Origin: Rhodospirillales bacterium
GTDB taxonomy: Bacteria; Pseudomonadota; Alphaproteobacteria; Rhodospirillales_A; JACZKS01
Direction: 5' to 3'
Assembly: GCA_018648445.1 (NCBI GenBank)
Contig: JABGRG010000029.1
Location: 1-40,507, forward strand
Length of the DNA stretch: 40,507 nt
This document shows, one piece after another, positions 7,610 through 15,792 of this stretch (within the stretch, counting starts at the first letter, position 1; each line of letters opens with the position of its first letter). The notes under the pieces were generated by a model. That model was not told where the DNA came from, searched no databases, and was given only the letters and a program-made list of their open reading frames with translations. A program made the translations under genes and the position numbers.

Positions 7610-8968
7610 TCAGCTTCCTTTCGCGTAGGCACGGGCCATGATTTCAATGGGATGGTTGGCGGTTTCTACGTTTGATATGTCCTCGCCCAGCTTTTCCATG
7701 CCCTGCAAAATGTGCTCGCGCGCCAGCGGGCATTCGGACACCACGTAGGCGGCCCCAGAATCGGCCGACACCGCTTTGGCCGCCTGGCGGGCGACCGGCT
7801 TGCCAATTTTCAGCGCGGTATCGAAGTTTTCCTTCTTGATGCCCCACGAGCCGCCGTGGCCCGAGCAACGCTCAAGCACCGTAACCTTGGTATCGGGCAG
7901 ATGGCCCAGCATCTCGGCTGCCTTGCGGCCCATGTTCTGGGCGCGCGCATGGCACGCCACATGGACGGCGACGTCCCCTTCGGCCGCGGCTAGCCCTTCG
8001 GCCAGACCTTCGTTGCGGGCGATGTCGGACACGTATTCGCTGATATCGAAGGTGGCCTGGCTCAAGCGCTTTACCGCCTCGTTATCGGGCACCAGCAGCG
8101 GCCACTCGAATTTCATCATGAGCGTGCACGACGGAACCAGGGAGATCACGTCATAACCCTTATCGATCCAGTCGGCGAAGGCCGCCGCGGTTATTTCGGC
8201 CTTTTTGGCGACACGGGCCAGATCACCGTGTTCCAGTTGCGGCATGCCGCAGCAGCCCGGGTAGACGACCTCGGCATCGATGCCGTTGGCGGCCAGCACG
8301 TCCAGCGCCGCCACGCCGATGTCGGGGTTGTTGTAATTGGCGAAACAGGTGGCGTAGATCACCGCCTTGCGCCCAGCCGCCGGAGCTTGCGCGTTGACGG
8401 CGCGCGCCTCGCGCTTGGCCCGCGCCACCAGGGTTTTGCCGTGAAATTTCGGCAAATACGCGTCCCTGTGAATGCCCGCAACCCCTTCCATAACGGGCCG
8501 CGTCATCTTGTTGGAACAGCCCGTCGCCCAATTGGCCAGCGGGGCCACCGCGCAGCCCAGACGGCCGTTGCGGTCGGTCTCGCTGATCTGCTTGTCCATG
8601 AACCCGACCTTGCCCGCGCGGGCTTCTACGGCCCGGTAGCGCAGCATCAGGTGGGGGAAATCAAGATTGAACTCGTGCGGCGGCACGTACGGGCACTTGG
8701 TCAAATAGCACATGTCGCAAAGGGTGCAGGCGTCGGCGACGGCCTTGAATTGCGCGCTTTCCACGCCGTCCAGTTCGCCCGTTTCGCACTCATCGATCAT
8801 GTCGAACAGACGCGGGAAACTGTCGCACAAATTAAAACAGCGGCGGCATCCGTGGCAGATGTCAAAGACCCGCCGCAGTTCCTTGTCCAGCTCAACTTGA
8901 TCGTAAAACGCCTCGTCGCGCCACGCGATGGCATGGCGCGTCGGAGCCTCAAGGCTTCCCTCGCGCAT
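7610..8968 (-). CDS. Two-[4Fe-4S] CCG-domain oxidoreductase (GlpC/HdrD-like)
   Basis: A 452-residue electron-transfer protein resembling GlpC and heterodisulfide reductase subunit D. The N-terminal half has two ferredoxin-type cluster motifs: [11 protein letters not shown] (C38, C41, C44, C48) and [12 protein letters not shown] (C81, C84, C87, C92). Two CCG-type domains follow: C208 with PGCCG at 239-241, and C339 with a degenerate CSG (C368). Both lack the final CxxC of classical HdrB/D domains, so the non-cubane cluster may be absent or altered. ATG 8968 is chosen because GGGGGA sits eight bases upstream; a TTG at 9001 would add 11 residues without such a site. It lies between rubrerythrin and DUF3501. 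It could pass electrons to the rubrerythrin, which lacks its own rubredoxin domain (inference). Confidence 0.85.
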   Translation of the reverse strand: MREGSLEAPTRHAIAWRDEAFYDQVELDKELRRVFDICHGCRRCFNLCDSFPRLFDMIDECETGELDGVESAQFKAVADACTLCDMCYLTKCPYVPPHEFNLDFPHLMLRYRAVEARAGKVGFMDKQISETDRNGRLGCAVAPLANWATGCSNKMTRPVMEGVAGIHRDAYLPKFHGKTLVARAKREARAVNAQAPAAGRKAVIYATCFANYNNPDIGVAALDVLAANGIDAEVVYPGCCGMPQLEHGDLARVAKKAEITAAAFADWIDKGYDVISLVPSCTLMMKFEWPLLVPDNEAVKRLSQATFDISEYVSDIARNEGLAEGLAAAEGDVAVHVACHARAQNMGRKAAEMLGHLPDTKVTVLERCSGHGGSWGIKKENFDTALKIGKPVARQAAKAVSADSGAAYVVSECPLAREHILQGMEKLGEDISNVETANHPIEIMARAYAKGS

Positions 8969-9037
8969 GGCCGTTCCCCCGTTCCCGTACTCCCACGCCA
9001 AAACGTATCACATCGGTACGGAACATCAATCAGCATG

Positions 9038-9061
9038 AAAAAGGGGGGCCGACAGCCCCCC
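9038..9061 (-). terminator. Intrinsic terminator after rubrerythrin
   Basis: On the minus strand GGGGGGC (9061-9055), a five-base loop and GCCCCCC (9049-9043) are followed directly by five T (9042-9038). This is a textbook Rho-independent shape, 34 bases after the rubrerythrin stop. It would make rubrerythrin mRNA more abundant than the Fe-S and DUF3501 genes downstream. Confidence 0.8.
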
Positions 9062-9095
9062 GTTCGCATAACGTAAACCCGTTAGCCGGTGGCCG

Positions 9096-9515
9096 TCAGT
9101 CGAGCCCGTCGAGGGCCTTCTGGAAACGCCCGGCGTGGGACTTTTCTGCTTTCGCCAGGGTTTCAAACCACTCGGCGATTTCGTCGAAACCTTCTTCGCG
9201 GGCGGTCTTGGCCATGCCCGGATACATATCGGTGTATTCGTGGGTTTCGCCGGCAACGGAAGCTCTCAGATTGTCGGCCGTTTCGCCAATGGGAAGTCCG
9301 GTTGCCGGATCGCCCACTTCTTCCAGATATTCGAGATGGCCGTGCGCGTGTCCGGTTTCGCCTTCGGCGGTGGAACGAAACACGGCCGAGACATCGTTAT
9401 AACCCTCGATGTCGGCCTTCTGCGCGAAATACAGATACCGCCGGTTGGCCTGGGATTCACCGGCAAATGCATCCTTCAAATTCTGTTCGGTGTTCGATCC
9501 TTTTAAATCAGACAT
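9096..9515 (-). CDS. Rubrerythrin, diiron domain only
   Basis: A 139-residue ferritin-like diiron protein, probably a cytoplasmic peroxidase. The ligand pattern of rubrerythrin is visible: E20 (AFAGES), E53 and H56 ([10 protein letters not shown]), E90/E93 ([11 protein letters not shown]), and E124 with H127 ([10 protein letters not shown]). The C-terminal rubredoxin domain with its two CxxC pairs is absent, so electrons must come from another protein; the Fe-S protein next door is a candidate. The start is ATG with a GAGGGGG ribosome-binding site. Upstream is a near-consensus promoter with an Irr-box-like palindrome, and the irr gene is the next gene. Regulation by haem/iron status through Irr is therefore likely. 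Confidence 0.93.
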   Translation of the reverse strand: MSDLKGSNTEQNLKDAFAGESQANRRYLYFAQKADIEGYNDVSAVFRSTAEGETGHAHGHLEYLEEVGDPATGLPIGETADNLRASVAGETHEYTDMYPGMAKTAREEGFDEIAEWFETLAKAEKSHAGRFQKALDGLD

Positions 9516-9583
9516 CTTTTCCCCCTCGCTTCAAATCAATCACAGCGGTAATAACCAGCATGCCGACACCCCGTCGACACAGC

Positions 9584-9613
9584 AGTATATAGGGACCACA
9601 AATCTAATGTCAA
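9584..9613 (-). promoter_or_regulatory. Sigma-70-type promoter of the rubrerythrin unit
   Basis: The minus strand has TTGACA (9613-9608), an 18-base spacer and TATACT (9589-9584). It lies about 70 bases upstream of the rubrerythrin ATG and is the strongest promoter match in the window. Transcription would start near 9577. Confidence 0.75.
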
Positions 9614-9616
9614 CCG

Positions 9617-9634
9617 CTTAGAGCATTTCTAAAC
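9617..9634. promoter_or_regulatory. Candidate Irr box (ICE motif)
   Basis: The minus strand reads GTTTAGAAATGCTCTAAG, an imperfect palindrome. From memory the alphaproteobacterial ICE motif is about TTTAGAA-N3-TTCTAAA; this site matches 12 of those 14 positions. It abuts the -35 element of the rubrerythrin promoter and is 32 bases beyond the irr stop codon. Haem/iron-dependent control by Irr is inferred. Confidence 0.6.
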
Positions 9635-9665
9635 TTATCTGTAAGTATCTGGTTTTTTGTGTTTT

Positions 9666-10091
9666 TTAGGTTGCCGAGACGCGAACAATAACGTCGACCC
9701 GCTTTACCTCGTGGCCTTCCGGCACCTGCGGAACCTTGGAAACGACGATGTCGTCACCCGGGATATCAACCAAGCTGCCGGAATTTTCCATGAAGAAGTG
9801 ATGGTGCTCGCTCGTGTTGGTGTCGAAATACGAGCGCGAAGCATCGACCACGATCTCGCGTAACATTCCGCATGACGTGAACTGGTGCAACGTGTTGTAA
9901 ACGGTCGCCAGCGATACCCGGACATTGGCGCCCAGGACCTCGGCATGGAGCATTTCCGCCGTAAGGTGGCGATCACCACCCTCGAAAAGAATTTTAGCCA
10001 ATGCCAGGCGTTGACGGGTCGGGCGAAGACCGGCGTCACGCAGGCGATCAATGATGTGGCTGTACGGGCGAATTTTTGTCATGTTTCCCAT
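9666..10091 (-). CDS. irr: Iron response regulator Irr (Fur superfamily)
   Basis: A 141-residue DNA-binding repressor/activator that senses haem-linked iron status in alphaproteobacteria. The N-terminal winged helix contains RPTRQRLALAKILF, DRHLTAEMLH and VSLATVYNTLHQF. The dimer domain has the Irr-type HHH cluster (96-98, in TSEHHHFF) and lacks the structural-zinc CxxC pairs of PerR. The N-terminal cysteine haem-regulatory motif of Bradyrhizobium Irr is also absent, as in many Irr proteins. Start choice: ATG 10091, or ATG 10082 (MTKIRPY), which has a weak GGGA before it. It is the same strand as, and immediately upstream of, the rubrerythrin unit, whose promoter carries an Irr-box-like site. 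A separate fur gene exists at 29665-30105. Confidence 0.88.
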   Translation of the reverse strand: MGNMTKIRPYSHIIDRLRDAGLRPTRQRLALAKILFEGGDRHLTAEMLHAEVLGANVRVSLATVYNTLHQFTSCGMLREIVVDASRSYFDTNTSEHHHFFMENSGSLVDIPGDDIVVSKVPQVPEGHEVKRVDVIVRVSAT

Positions 10092-10129
10092 ATAGGTATT
10101 TGGAAGTTTGAAATAAGGATAATGTAAAG

Positions 10130-10158
10130 ATGATATGCAACTTTCCTCATATTATCAA
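10130..10158 (-). promoter_or_regulatory. irr: Putative irr promoter
   Basis: The minus strand has TTGATA (10158-10153), a 17-base spacer and TATCAT (10135-10130), about 40 bases upstream of the irr start in an A+T-rich region. The spacing is good. No second Irr-like palindrome was seen here. Confidence 0.5.
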
Positions 10159-10181
10159 TAAGGAAATTATGGGTATTCGTC

Positions 10182-10206
10182 AAAAAAAAGCCGCCCGTAG
10201 GGCGAC
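10182..10206 (-). terminator. Intrinsic terminator after the nitronate monooxygenase gene
   Basis: The minus strand shows GTCGCCC-TAC-GGGCGGC followed by eight T (10189-10182), about 30 bases after the stop at 10237. It should separate the upstream gene from irr. Confidence 0.85.
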
Positions 10207-10236
10207 TCTAAAGCACTGAAATTATTTGGATTTCGA

Positions 10237-11634
10237 TCAATCGCCGGTTTGCAGGCGCTCGACCATCTGGCGAACTGTCGGAATGAATCCGTCCTTGAAA
10301 AACGGGTCGGTGGCGAACTGATACGCATTGTGGCCCGAAAACATCAGATTGTTATCGACGTCGTCCGAGTGGGCAATCGACTGCAGCGTCTTTTGGATGC
10401 AGTAAGATCGCGGATCGGCGGGTTTTCCCGTTGTTCCGGCGTCGTTCTGCGCCCAATTGCTGAACCGGCATTGACTGAGACAGCCCATACACCCGCCCTG
10501 ATCGGCGCGAATTTGCTCGCCCTTATCGGGGGATACGAAGATCAGGGTTGAATCCGGCGTGCGCATGGGAATGCTGAACCCCTGGGCGATCCATTCGTCC
10601 GTCCGCACCTTGTCAGCGGGGCTCAGGTAAAAGATGCGCCCGCGCGCGCCGACCGAAAGCTCTTCGGTGTGCTCGCCGATGGGTTCACGCGAAAACACGA
10701 CCTGACGCTCGCTACGCTCGCGCAGCTCGGCAATGAAATTATTGTCGATCGCCGACGAATAGAACCCGGTCGGGCTGAACTTGTTGAGAAAAACGTCACC
10801 TTCCTTCAGGCTGGTCAGACGCTTTTTCCAGGCTTCCGATACGGGACTTTCCTTGGTCAGGATCGGTCGCGTGCCCAACTGGAACGCGATCGGCCCCAAT
10901 TCTTCGTTGTCGATCCAGTCTTCCCAATCGCGCAAATACCAAACGCCGCCCGCCATGATGATCGGGGTTTGGTCCAGACCGAAGCCACGCATGACGGAGC
11001 GCAATTCGGCAACGCGGGGAAGCGGGTCCTGGGGTTGGGTTGGGTCTTCGGAGTTGCTTAGCCCGTTGTGGCCGCCGGCCAGCCACGGGTCTTCATAAAC
11101 GACCCCGCCCAAAAGTTCCGAATACTGACTGAACGCGCGTTTCCACAGGGCGCGGAAAGCGCGGCCCGAGGACACGATGGGGTAATAGTGAACGCCGTAC
11201 TGGGCGGCGATTTCGGAAACGCCGTAAGGCATTCCCGCGCCGCACGTGATGCCGTGAACGAGCCCGCGCGCGCCTTCCAGAATTCCGTGAAGAATGCGCT
11301 GGGTGCCACCGGCTTCCCACAGAACGTTCATGTGAACGGGGCCGTTTCCGCCGGAAACGTCGTGGGCACGCTGGGCCTGTGCGATGCCGCCCTGAATAGC
11401 GAAGGCAATTAGCTCTTCGTACCGGGCGCGCCGGTTCTTGCCTTGATAAACTTGCGGTATGGGGTTGCCGTTATGATCGTAGGAATCGGCGTTGGTGCCC
11501 GAAAAAGTACCCACCGCATGAGCTGCCGCCCAGGCACCTGCACTTTTGCCGTTGGAAACGGAAACGCCCTTGCCCCCTTCGACCAGGGGCAACACCTCAA
11601 ACCCGGAAATGTTGACGGAACCTAGTGGTTTCAC
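10237..11634 (-). CDS. Nitronate monooxygenase family flavoprotein (long form)
   Basis: A 465-residue member of the 2-nitropropane dioxygenase/nitronate monooxygenase superfamily, FMN-dependent with a TIM-barrel fold. Visible: 'HGITCGAGMPYGVSEIAA' and 'YYPIVSSGRA', a glycine-rich phosphate-binding region 'TPIIMAGGVWY', and 'GPIAFQLGTRPILTKES'. It is longer than the ~320-380 residues of classical enzymes. It has a C-terminal cysteine patch, CMGCLSQC, at about 380-387 that could hold a metal or Fe-S centre; that is inference. The GTG start is well supported by AAGGAGGT six bases upstream. It is flanked by a hairpin behind pnp and a strong terminator before irr, so probably monocistronic. The physiological substrate is unknown; nitroalkane detoxification is only the family's best-known activity. 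Confidence 0.82.
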   Translation of the reverse strand: MKPLGSVNISGFEVLPLVEGGKGVSVSNGKSAGAWAAAHAVGTFSGTNADSYDHNGNPIPQVYQGKNRRARYEELIAFAIQGGIAQAQRAHDVSGGNGPVHMNVLWEAGGTQRILHGILEGARGLVHGITCGAGMPYGVSEIAAQYGVHYYPIVSSGRAFRALWKRAFSQYSELLGGVVYEDPWLAGGHNGLSNSEDPTQPQDPLPRVAELRSVMRGFGLDQTPIIMAGGVWYLRDWEDWIDNEELGPIAFQLGTRPILTKESPVSEAWKKRLTSLKEGDVFLNKFSPTGFYSSAIDNNFIAELRERSERQVVFSREPIGEHTEELSVGARGRIFYLSPADKVRTDEWIAQGFSIPMRTPDSTLIFVSPDKGEQIRADQGGCMGCLSQCRFSNWAQNDAGTTGKPADPRSYCIQKTLQSIAHSDDVDNNLMFSGHNAYQFATDPFFKDGFIPTVRQMVERLQTGD

Positions 11635-11720
11635 GCCCTTACCTCCTTAGCGACCATCGATCCGGGTCCGGGGGACACGCAAACTTCGCATCCCCCCGCC
11701 CGAATTCATATGGGAATTCT

Positions 11721-11754
11721 GAGGACGGCGCGCACACTTTGGCGCGCCGTCTTC
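11721..11754 (-). terminator. Hairpin at the end of the pnp operon
   Basis: GACGGCGCGC (11724-11733) pairs with GCGCGCCGTC (11742-11751) around an eight-base loop; pairing extends three more bases on each side with one G-U. It is about 12 bases beyond the pnp stop. There is no T-run on the minus side, so it may act with Rho or protect the 3' end. Confidence 0.55.
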
Positions 11755-11765
11755 GATTCCCTTAC

Positions 11766-13916
11766 TTACGCACTCTCGGGCGCCGGCTTTTTGGCAATCT
11801 CGGCTCCCGTTTCCTGATCGACCACCTTCATGGAAAGTTTGACCTTACCACGGTCGTCGATGCCGATCAGCTTGACCTTGACCTGATCGCCGACTTTAAC
11901 GACGTCGCTCACCTTACCAACCCGTTGCGGGGCCAGTTCACTGATGTGGACCAAGCCGTCACGGCTGCCCATGAAGTTCACGAAGGCGCCGAAATCAACG
12001 ACCTTCACGACCTTGCCGTTATAGATGACGCCGACTTCGGGTTCGGCAACAATGCTTCTGATCCACTCCATGGCGGCTTCACCGGCCGTGGCGTCAACGG
12101 CGGCAACCTTGACGGTGCCATCGTCTTCGATGTCGATCTTGGCGCCGGTCACTTCGCAAATCTCGCGAATAATCTTGCCACCGGGGCCGATGATGTCGCG
12201 GATCTTGTCCTTGGCGATGTTGATGACCGTGATGCGCGGTGCGTTCTCGCTAACGCCGGAACGCGACGAATCAATGGTCTTGCCCATTTCGCCGAGAATA
12301 TGGATGCGGCCTTCGCGGGCCTGATCCAAAGCCTGGCTCATGATGTCCTTGGTGATGGACGTGATCTTGATGTCCATCTGCAAGGACGTGATACCCTGAT
12401 CGGTACCGGCCACCTTGAAGTCCATGTCGCCCAAGTGATCCTCGTCGCCGAGAATATCGGTCAACACGGCAACGCCGTCGTCTTCCTTGATCAGGCCCAT
12501 GGCGATACCGGCAACCGGCCGCACGAGCGGAACGCCCGCGTCCATCAAAGACAACGATGTGCCGCACACGGTCGCCATTGAGGACGAACCGTTGGACTCG
12601 GTCACTTCCGAGACCGCGCGGATGGTGTACGGGAAGTCTTCCTTTTCCGGAAGCAACGGGCGAATGGCCCGCCACGCCAGTTTGCCGTGGCCGATCTCGC
12701 GACGGCCGGGGCCGCGCAGGAAGCTGGCTTCACCGACCGAATAGGGCGGGAAGTTGTAGTGCAGCATGAAGTGTTCGCGGTATTCGCCCGCCAACGCATC
12801 CATGATCTGCTCGTCCTGGCCGGTGCCCAACGTGGTCACCACAAGGGCCTGGGTTTCGCCCCGGGTGAACAGCCCACTGCCGTGGGTGCGGGGCAGAATG
12901 CCGACCTCGGCTGCGATCTGGCGCACGGTACGCGTGTCGCGGCCATCGATGCGCTTGCCGGTGTCCAGAATGCCACGCCGCACGATGCCCTTTTCCAGAT
13001 CCTTGAAGGCCCCGCCAAACACCTTGGCAACGATGTCCTGATCCAGTGAGTCATCGGCAGCAAGAGCTTCGGCGACGGCTTTACGCGTGGCCGCGATTTT
13101 GTCCTGACGCGTGACCTTGTTGACTTCGCCGTAGGCGTCGCGCAGACCCGCTTCGGCCAGCTCACCCACGCGCGCACAGATGGCGTCCTTGCCTTCCGGC
13201 GGCTCGGGCAGTTCGATGGGCTCCTTGGCGCACGCTTCGGCCAGATCGATGATCGCGTCGATCACCGGCTGGATGGAATCGTGACCAAACGTAACGGCGC
13301 CCAGCATGACTTCCTCGGACAGCTCGTGAGCTTCCGATTCGACCATCAGCACGCCTTCGCTGGTGCCCGCCATGACCAGATCGAGCTTGGTGTCAGCCAT
13401 CTTATCCATGGTCGGATTGAGAACGTACTCGCCGTCAACCATGCCAACCCGGCAACCGCCGATGGGGCCCAGGAAGGGCAGGCCGGAAATGGTCAGGGCG
13501 GCGGATGCGCCGACCAAAGCGACCATATCGGGATCGTTTTCCGTGTCGTGGGAAACGACGGTGCAGATAACTTGCGTTTCGTTCTTGTATTGCTTGGCGA
13601 ACAACGGCCGGATGGGCCGGTCGATCAGCCGCGAGGTAAGGGTGTCCTTTTCGGTCGGGCGTCCCTCACGCTTGAAAAAGCCGCCGGGAATCTTGCCCGC
13701 AGCGAATGTCTTTTCCTGATAGTTGACGGTCAGCGGGAAGAAATCGATGCCTTCCTTCGGCGTTTTGGCGCCGACTGCCGTGCATAACACTTTGGTGTCA
13801 CCGTATGTGACCATCACCGCGCCGTCTGCCTGACGGGCGATTTTGCCGGTCTCGAAGACGAGGGTGCGTCCGCCCCACTCGATTTCTTTCCGGTATTCTT
13901 TGAACATGGTGTTCAC
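11766..13916 (-). CDS. pnp: Polyribonucleotide nucleotidyltransferase (PNPase)
   Basis: Phosphorolytic 3'-5' exoribonuclease and poly(A)-like polymerase of the RNA degradosome. About 716 residues, normal length. Order: first RNase PH core (about 1-230), helical linker, second RNase PH core ('[14 protein letters not shown]', '[13 protein letters not shown]', '[17 protein letters not shown]'), KH domain with [12 protein letters not shown], and S1 domain near the C-terminus ('[19 protein letters not shown]'). GTG 13916 is preferred because AGGA lies eight bases upstream; ATG 13907 (MFKEYRKEI) is the alternative. It is the last gene of the rimP-to-pnp operon, behind rpsO and a hairpin-rich spacer that may be a processing and autoregulation site as in enterobacteria. 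Confidence 0.97.
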   Translation of the reverse strand: MNTMFKEYRKEIEWGGRTLVFETGKIARQADGAVMVTYGDTKVLCTAVGAKTPKEGIDFFPLTVNYQEKTFAAGKIPGGFFKREGRPTEKDTLTSRLIDRPIRPLFAKQYKNETQVICTVVSHDTENDPDMVALVGASAALTISGLPFLGPIGGCRVGMVDGEYVLNPTMDKMADTKLDLVMAGTSEGVLMVESEAHELSEEVMLGAVTFGHDSIQPVIDAIIDLAEACAKEPIELPEPPEGKDAICARVGELAEAGLRDAYGEVNKVTRQDKIAATRKAVAEALAADDSLDQDIVAKVFGGAFKDLEKGIVRRGILDTGKRIDGRDTRTVRQIAAEVGILPRTHGSGLFTRGETQALVVTTLGTGQDEQIMDALAGEYREHFMLHYNFPPYSVGEASFLRGPGRREIGHGKLAWRAIRPLLPEKEDFPYTIRAVSEVTESNGSSSMATVCGTSLSLMDAGVPLVRPVAGIAMGLIKEDDGVAVLTDILGDEDHLGDMDFKVAGTDQGITSLQMDIKITSITKDIMSQALDQAREGRIHILGEMGKTIDSSRSGVSENAPRITVINIAKDKIRDIIGPGGKIIREICEVTGAKIDIEDDGTVKVAAVDATAGEAAMEWIRSIVAEPEVGVIYNGKVVKVVDFGAFVNFMGSRDGLVHISELAPQRVGKVSDVVKVGDQVKVKLIGIDDRGKVKLSMKVVDQETGAEIAKKPAPESA

Positions 13917-14041
13917 GTTGGAATTCCTTCTTTCCATTCCGGCACCAATCAATTTTGTTGGCGGCGCGCAGTCTGTCGGCTGTCAATCAGCGTTCGGGTT
14001 CATTTTGATCCAGCGCTGAGCGGATACGACAAAAAGGGCGC

Positions 14042-14125
14042 GGCAAGCGAATTCTTGCCCCGTGTCCGATTTTCGGTTTTGCGGGAAATCCCGCTCGTTT
14101 GCGAATCCGGCGATTGTCGCCGGAT
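14042..14125 (-). promoter_or_regulatory. Hairpin cluster in the rpsO–pnp spacer
   Basis: Three stems follow each other: ATCCGGCGA-TTG-TCGCCGGAT (14105-14125, nine perfect pairs), GCGGGAAATCCCGC (14081-14094), and GGCAAG-N6-CTTGCC (14042-14059). A 16-base perfect palindrome (14145-14160) also spans the rpsO stop. In Escherichia coli this spacer carries a terminator and the RNase III-cut stem through which PNPase controls itself; a similar role here is inferred from position. Confidence 0.55.
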
Positions 14126-14150
14126 GGTTTTTCGCATGGGACCAGCGCCG

Positions 14151-14420
14151 TTAACGGCGCAGACCCAGTTCTTTCACCAGCTTCTCGTAGCGCGTGGCTT
14201 CTTTTCTTTTCACATAGTCAAGAAGTCGGCGGCGCTGCCCGACCATCATCAGAAGACCACGGCGGGAATGGTAATCCTTCTTGTGGATCTTCAGGTGTTC
14301 GGTAAGGTTGATGATGCGTTCGCTAAGAATAGCAACCTGCACCTCGGGCGAACCGGTGTCGCCATTGTTGGTGGCGAATTTTCCGATAAGTTCTTGTTTC
14401 TTTTCAGCAGTAATCGACAT
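14151..14420 (-). CDS. rpsO: 30S ribosomal protein S15
   Basis: An 89-residue primary rRNA-binding protein of the small subunit. It has the family sequence from [11 protein letters not shown] through [14 protein letters not shown], '[16 protein letters not shown]', and '[12 protein letters not shown]' to the GLRR end. Start ATG 14420 with GGAG six bases upstream. The open frame extends further 5' but that part is not S15-like and lies in the truB spacer. It sits 17 bases after truB and before pnp, the usual order. Confidence 0.98.
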   Translation of the reverse strand: MSITAEKKQELIGKFATNNGDTGSPEVQVAILSERIINLTEHLKIHKKDYHSRRGLLMMVGQRRRLLDYVKRKEATRYEKLVKELGLRR

Positions 14421-14437
14421 CGAATACTCCGTTCCAT

Positions 14438-15361
14438 TCATAAGTTCAAAACACGAAGAGGGCGAATTTCCGCCCCCATTATTTGTGCCAAAGCCACCGG
14501 CTTGCCATCCGCCATGGCGCATACAATCGCACCCTGGGAAACGACAACGGACGGCGATCGGGAAACGACGGGAAGCGCCGCAACCGATTGTCCGTGCCGA
14601 AGACTAAGGCCTTCCGCCTCGGTCAGGGCCAGCGCCGGGATGTCGTCCAGCGCGGTCTCGACCGGGAGCAGTAGCTCGGAAAGCGGCGCACTATGACCCA
14701 GCGCCGCCAGTTTATCCAGTGAAATCGCCGCGTCCTCGCGAAACGGGCCGACGGCGGTGCGCCTGAGCGCCGAAATATGGCCCACCGTTCCCAAGGCAAG
14801 GGCGATATCGCGGGCCAGGCTGCGAATATACGCGCCCTTGCCCGAAACCACCTCGAACTCGGCATGATCCGCATCGGGCGTGCCAAGCAAACGAAATTCA
14901 TCAATGCGTATGCGCCGGGGTTTCAGTTCGACCGGCTTATCGGCACGGGCCAGCGCATAGGCTCGGCGCCCCTCGACCTTGACGGCCGAATAGATGGGCG
15001 GAACCTGATCCAACTCGCCCGTGAAGGACGGCAACGCGGCTTGGATCTGTTCGCGGGTCGGGCGCACGTCGCTGGTTTCTATGACCTCGCCTTGCGCATC
15101 GTCGGTGGTGCGCTGCTCGCCCCAGCGCACCGTGAACCGGTAGACCTTGGTTCCATCCATGGCATAGGCGACGGTTTTGGTCGCTTCGCCAAGCGCCAGC
15201 GGCAAAACACCGGTGGCCATGGGGTCCAGGGTTCCGCCGTGGCCAACCTTGGCCGCGTCGGTCAGTCGGCGCACCTTGGCAACAACGCCGGCCGACGTCA
15301 GGCCCGACGGCTTGTCGATGATCAGCCAGCCGTGAATGGGAATTCCGCGCCGTTTAGCCAT
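14438..15361 (-). CDS. truB: tRNA pseudouridine(55) synthase
   Basis: Converts U55 of the T-loop of tRNAs to pseudouridine. 307 residues from ATG 15361 ([12 protein letters not shown]). Catalytic motif: [18 protein letters not shown] with the nucleophilic aspartate. Also visible are '[17 protein letters not shown]' and '[12 protein letters not shown]', and a C-terminal PUA-like region. The start overlaps the rbfA stop by eight bases (ATGGCTAA), indicating coupling; longer in-frame starts would run deep into rbfA and lack family similarity. It belongs to the rimP-nusA-infB-rbfA-truB-rpsO-pnp operon. Confidence 0.97.
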   Translation of the reverse strand: MAKRRGIPIHGWLIIDKPSGLTSAGVVAKVRRLTDAAKVGHGGTLDPMATGVLPLALGEATKTVAYAMDGTKVYRFTVRWGEQRTTDDAQGEVIETSDVRPTREQIQAALPSFTGELDQVPPIYSAVKVEGRRAYALARADKPVELKPRRIRIDEFRLLGTPDADHAEFEVVSGKGAYIRSLARDIALALGTVGHISALRRTAVGPFREDAAISLDKLAALGHSAPLSELLLPVETALDDIPALALTEAEGLSLRHGQSVAALPVVSRSPSVVVSQGAIVCAMADGKPVALAQIMGAEIRPLRVLNL

Positions 15362-15785
15362 TTTCGTTTTCTTCGGGCGCTTCTTCTTCGGCGTCATCAT
15401 CACGCGCCAAATCCCGCGCCACGACCGGATCATTCAAAAGATTGTCGATCAGGCTCGCCTGTCCGAAGGTGGCGTCGGCCTGAAATGAAAGGCGGGGTAC
15501 GTATCGCAGCTTCACGCTGCGCGCGATCTCGCCGCGCAAAAACGGCCCGGCGCGTTTCAACGCTTCGACCACGCCATCCACATCGTCACCACCCAGGGGC
15601 ATGACGAAAACGGTGGCATTGCGCAGATCGGGACTGATGCGCACTTCGCTGACCGTCACCGAAACGCCCGCAAGGTCTGGGTCGCGAAGGTGTCCGCGCT
15701 CGAACACAACGGCCAGCGCGTGACGAAGTTCCTCGCCGACGCGAAGCTGGCGTTGGCCCGCCGGTTTTTGTCCTTGTCTACTCAT
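15354..15785 (-). CDS. rbfA: Ribosome-binding factor A
   Basis: Assembly factor for the 30S subunit, needed for 16S rRNA 5'-end maturation. 143 residues from MSRQGQKPAG. It shows the KH-like core 'QLRVGEELRHALA', 'LAGVSVTVSEVRISPDLR' and 'LRYVPRLSFQAD'. The tail is strongly acidic ([15 protein letters not shown]), typical of alphaproteobacterial members. ATG 15785 lies seven bases after the infB stop; an upstream extension would overlap infB and is not family-like. It overlaps truB by eight bases. Confidence 0.96.
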   Translation of the reverse strand: MSRQGQKPAGQRQLRVGEELRHALAVVFERGHLRDPDLAGVSVTVSEVRISPDLRNATVFVMPLGGDDVDGVVEALKRAGPFLRGEIARSVKLRYVPRLSFQADATFGQASLIDNLLNDPVVARDLARDDDAEEEAPEENENG

Positions 15786-15792
15786 CGTGATC

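Noticed and set aside
11702..11719. GAATTC…GAATTC inverted repeat behind pnp as an operator
   Set aside because: Two restriction-like hexamers, self-complementary by nature, with no promoter elements around them; the neighbouring hairpin at 11721-11754 explains the spacer better.
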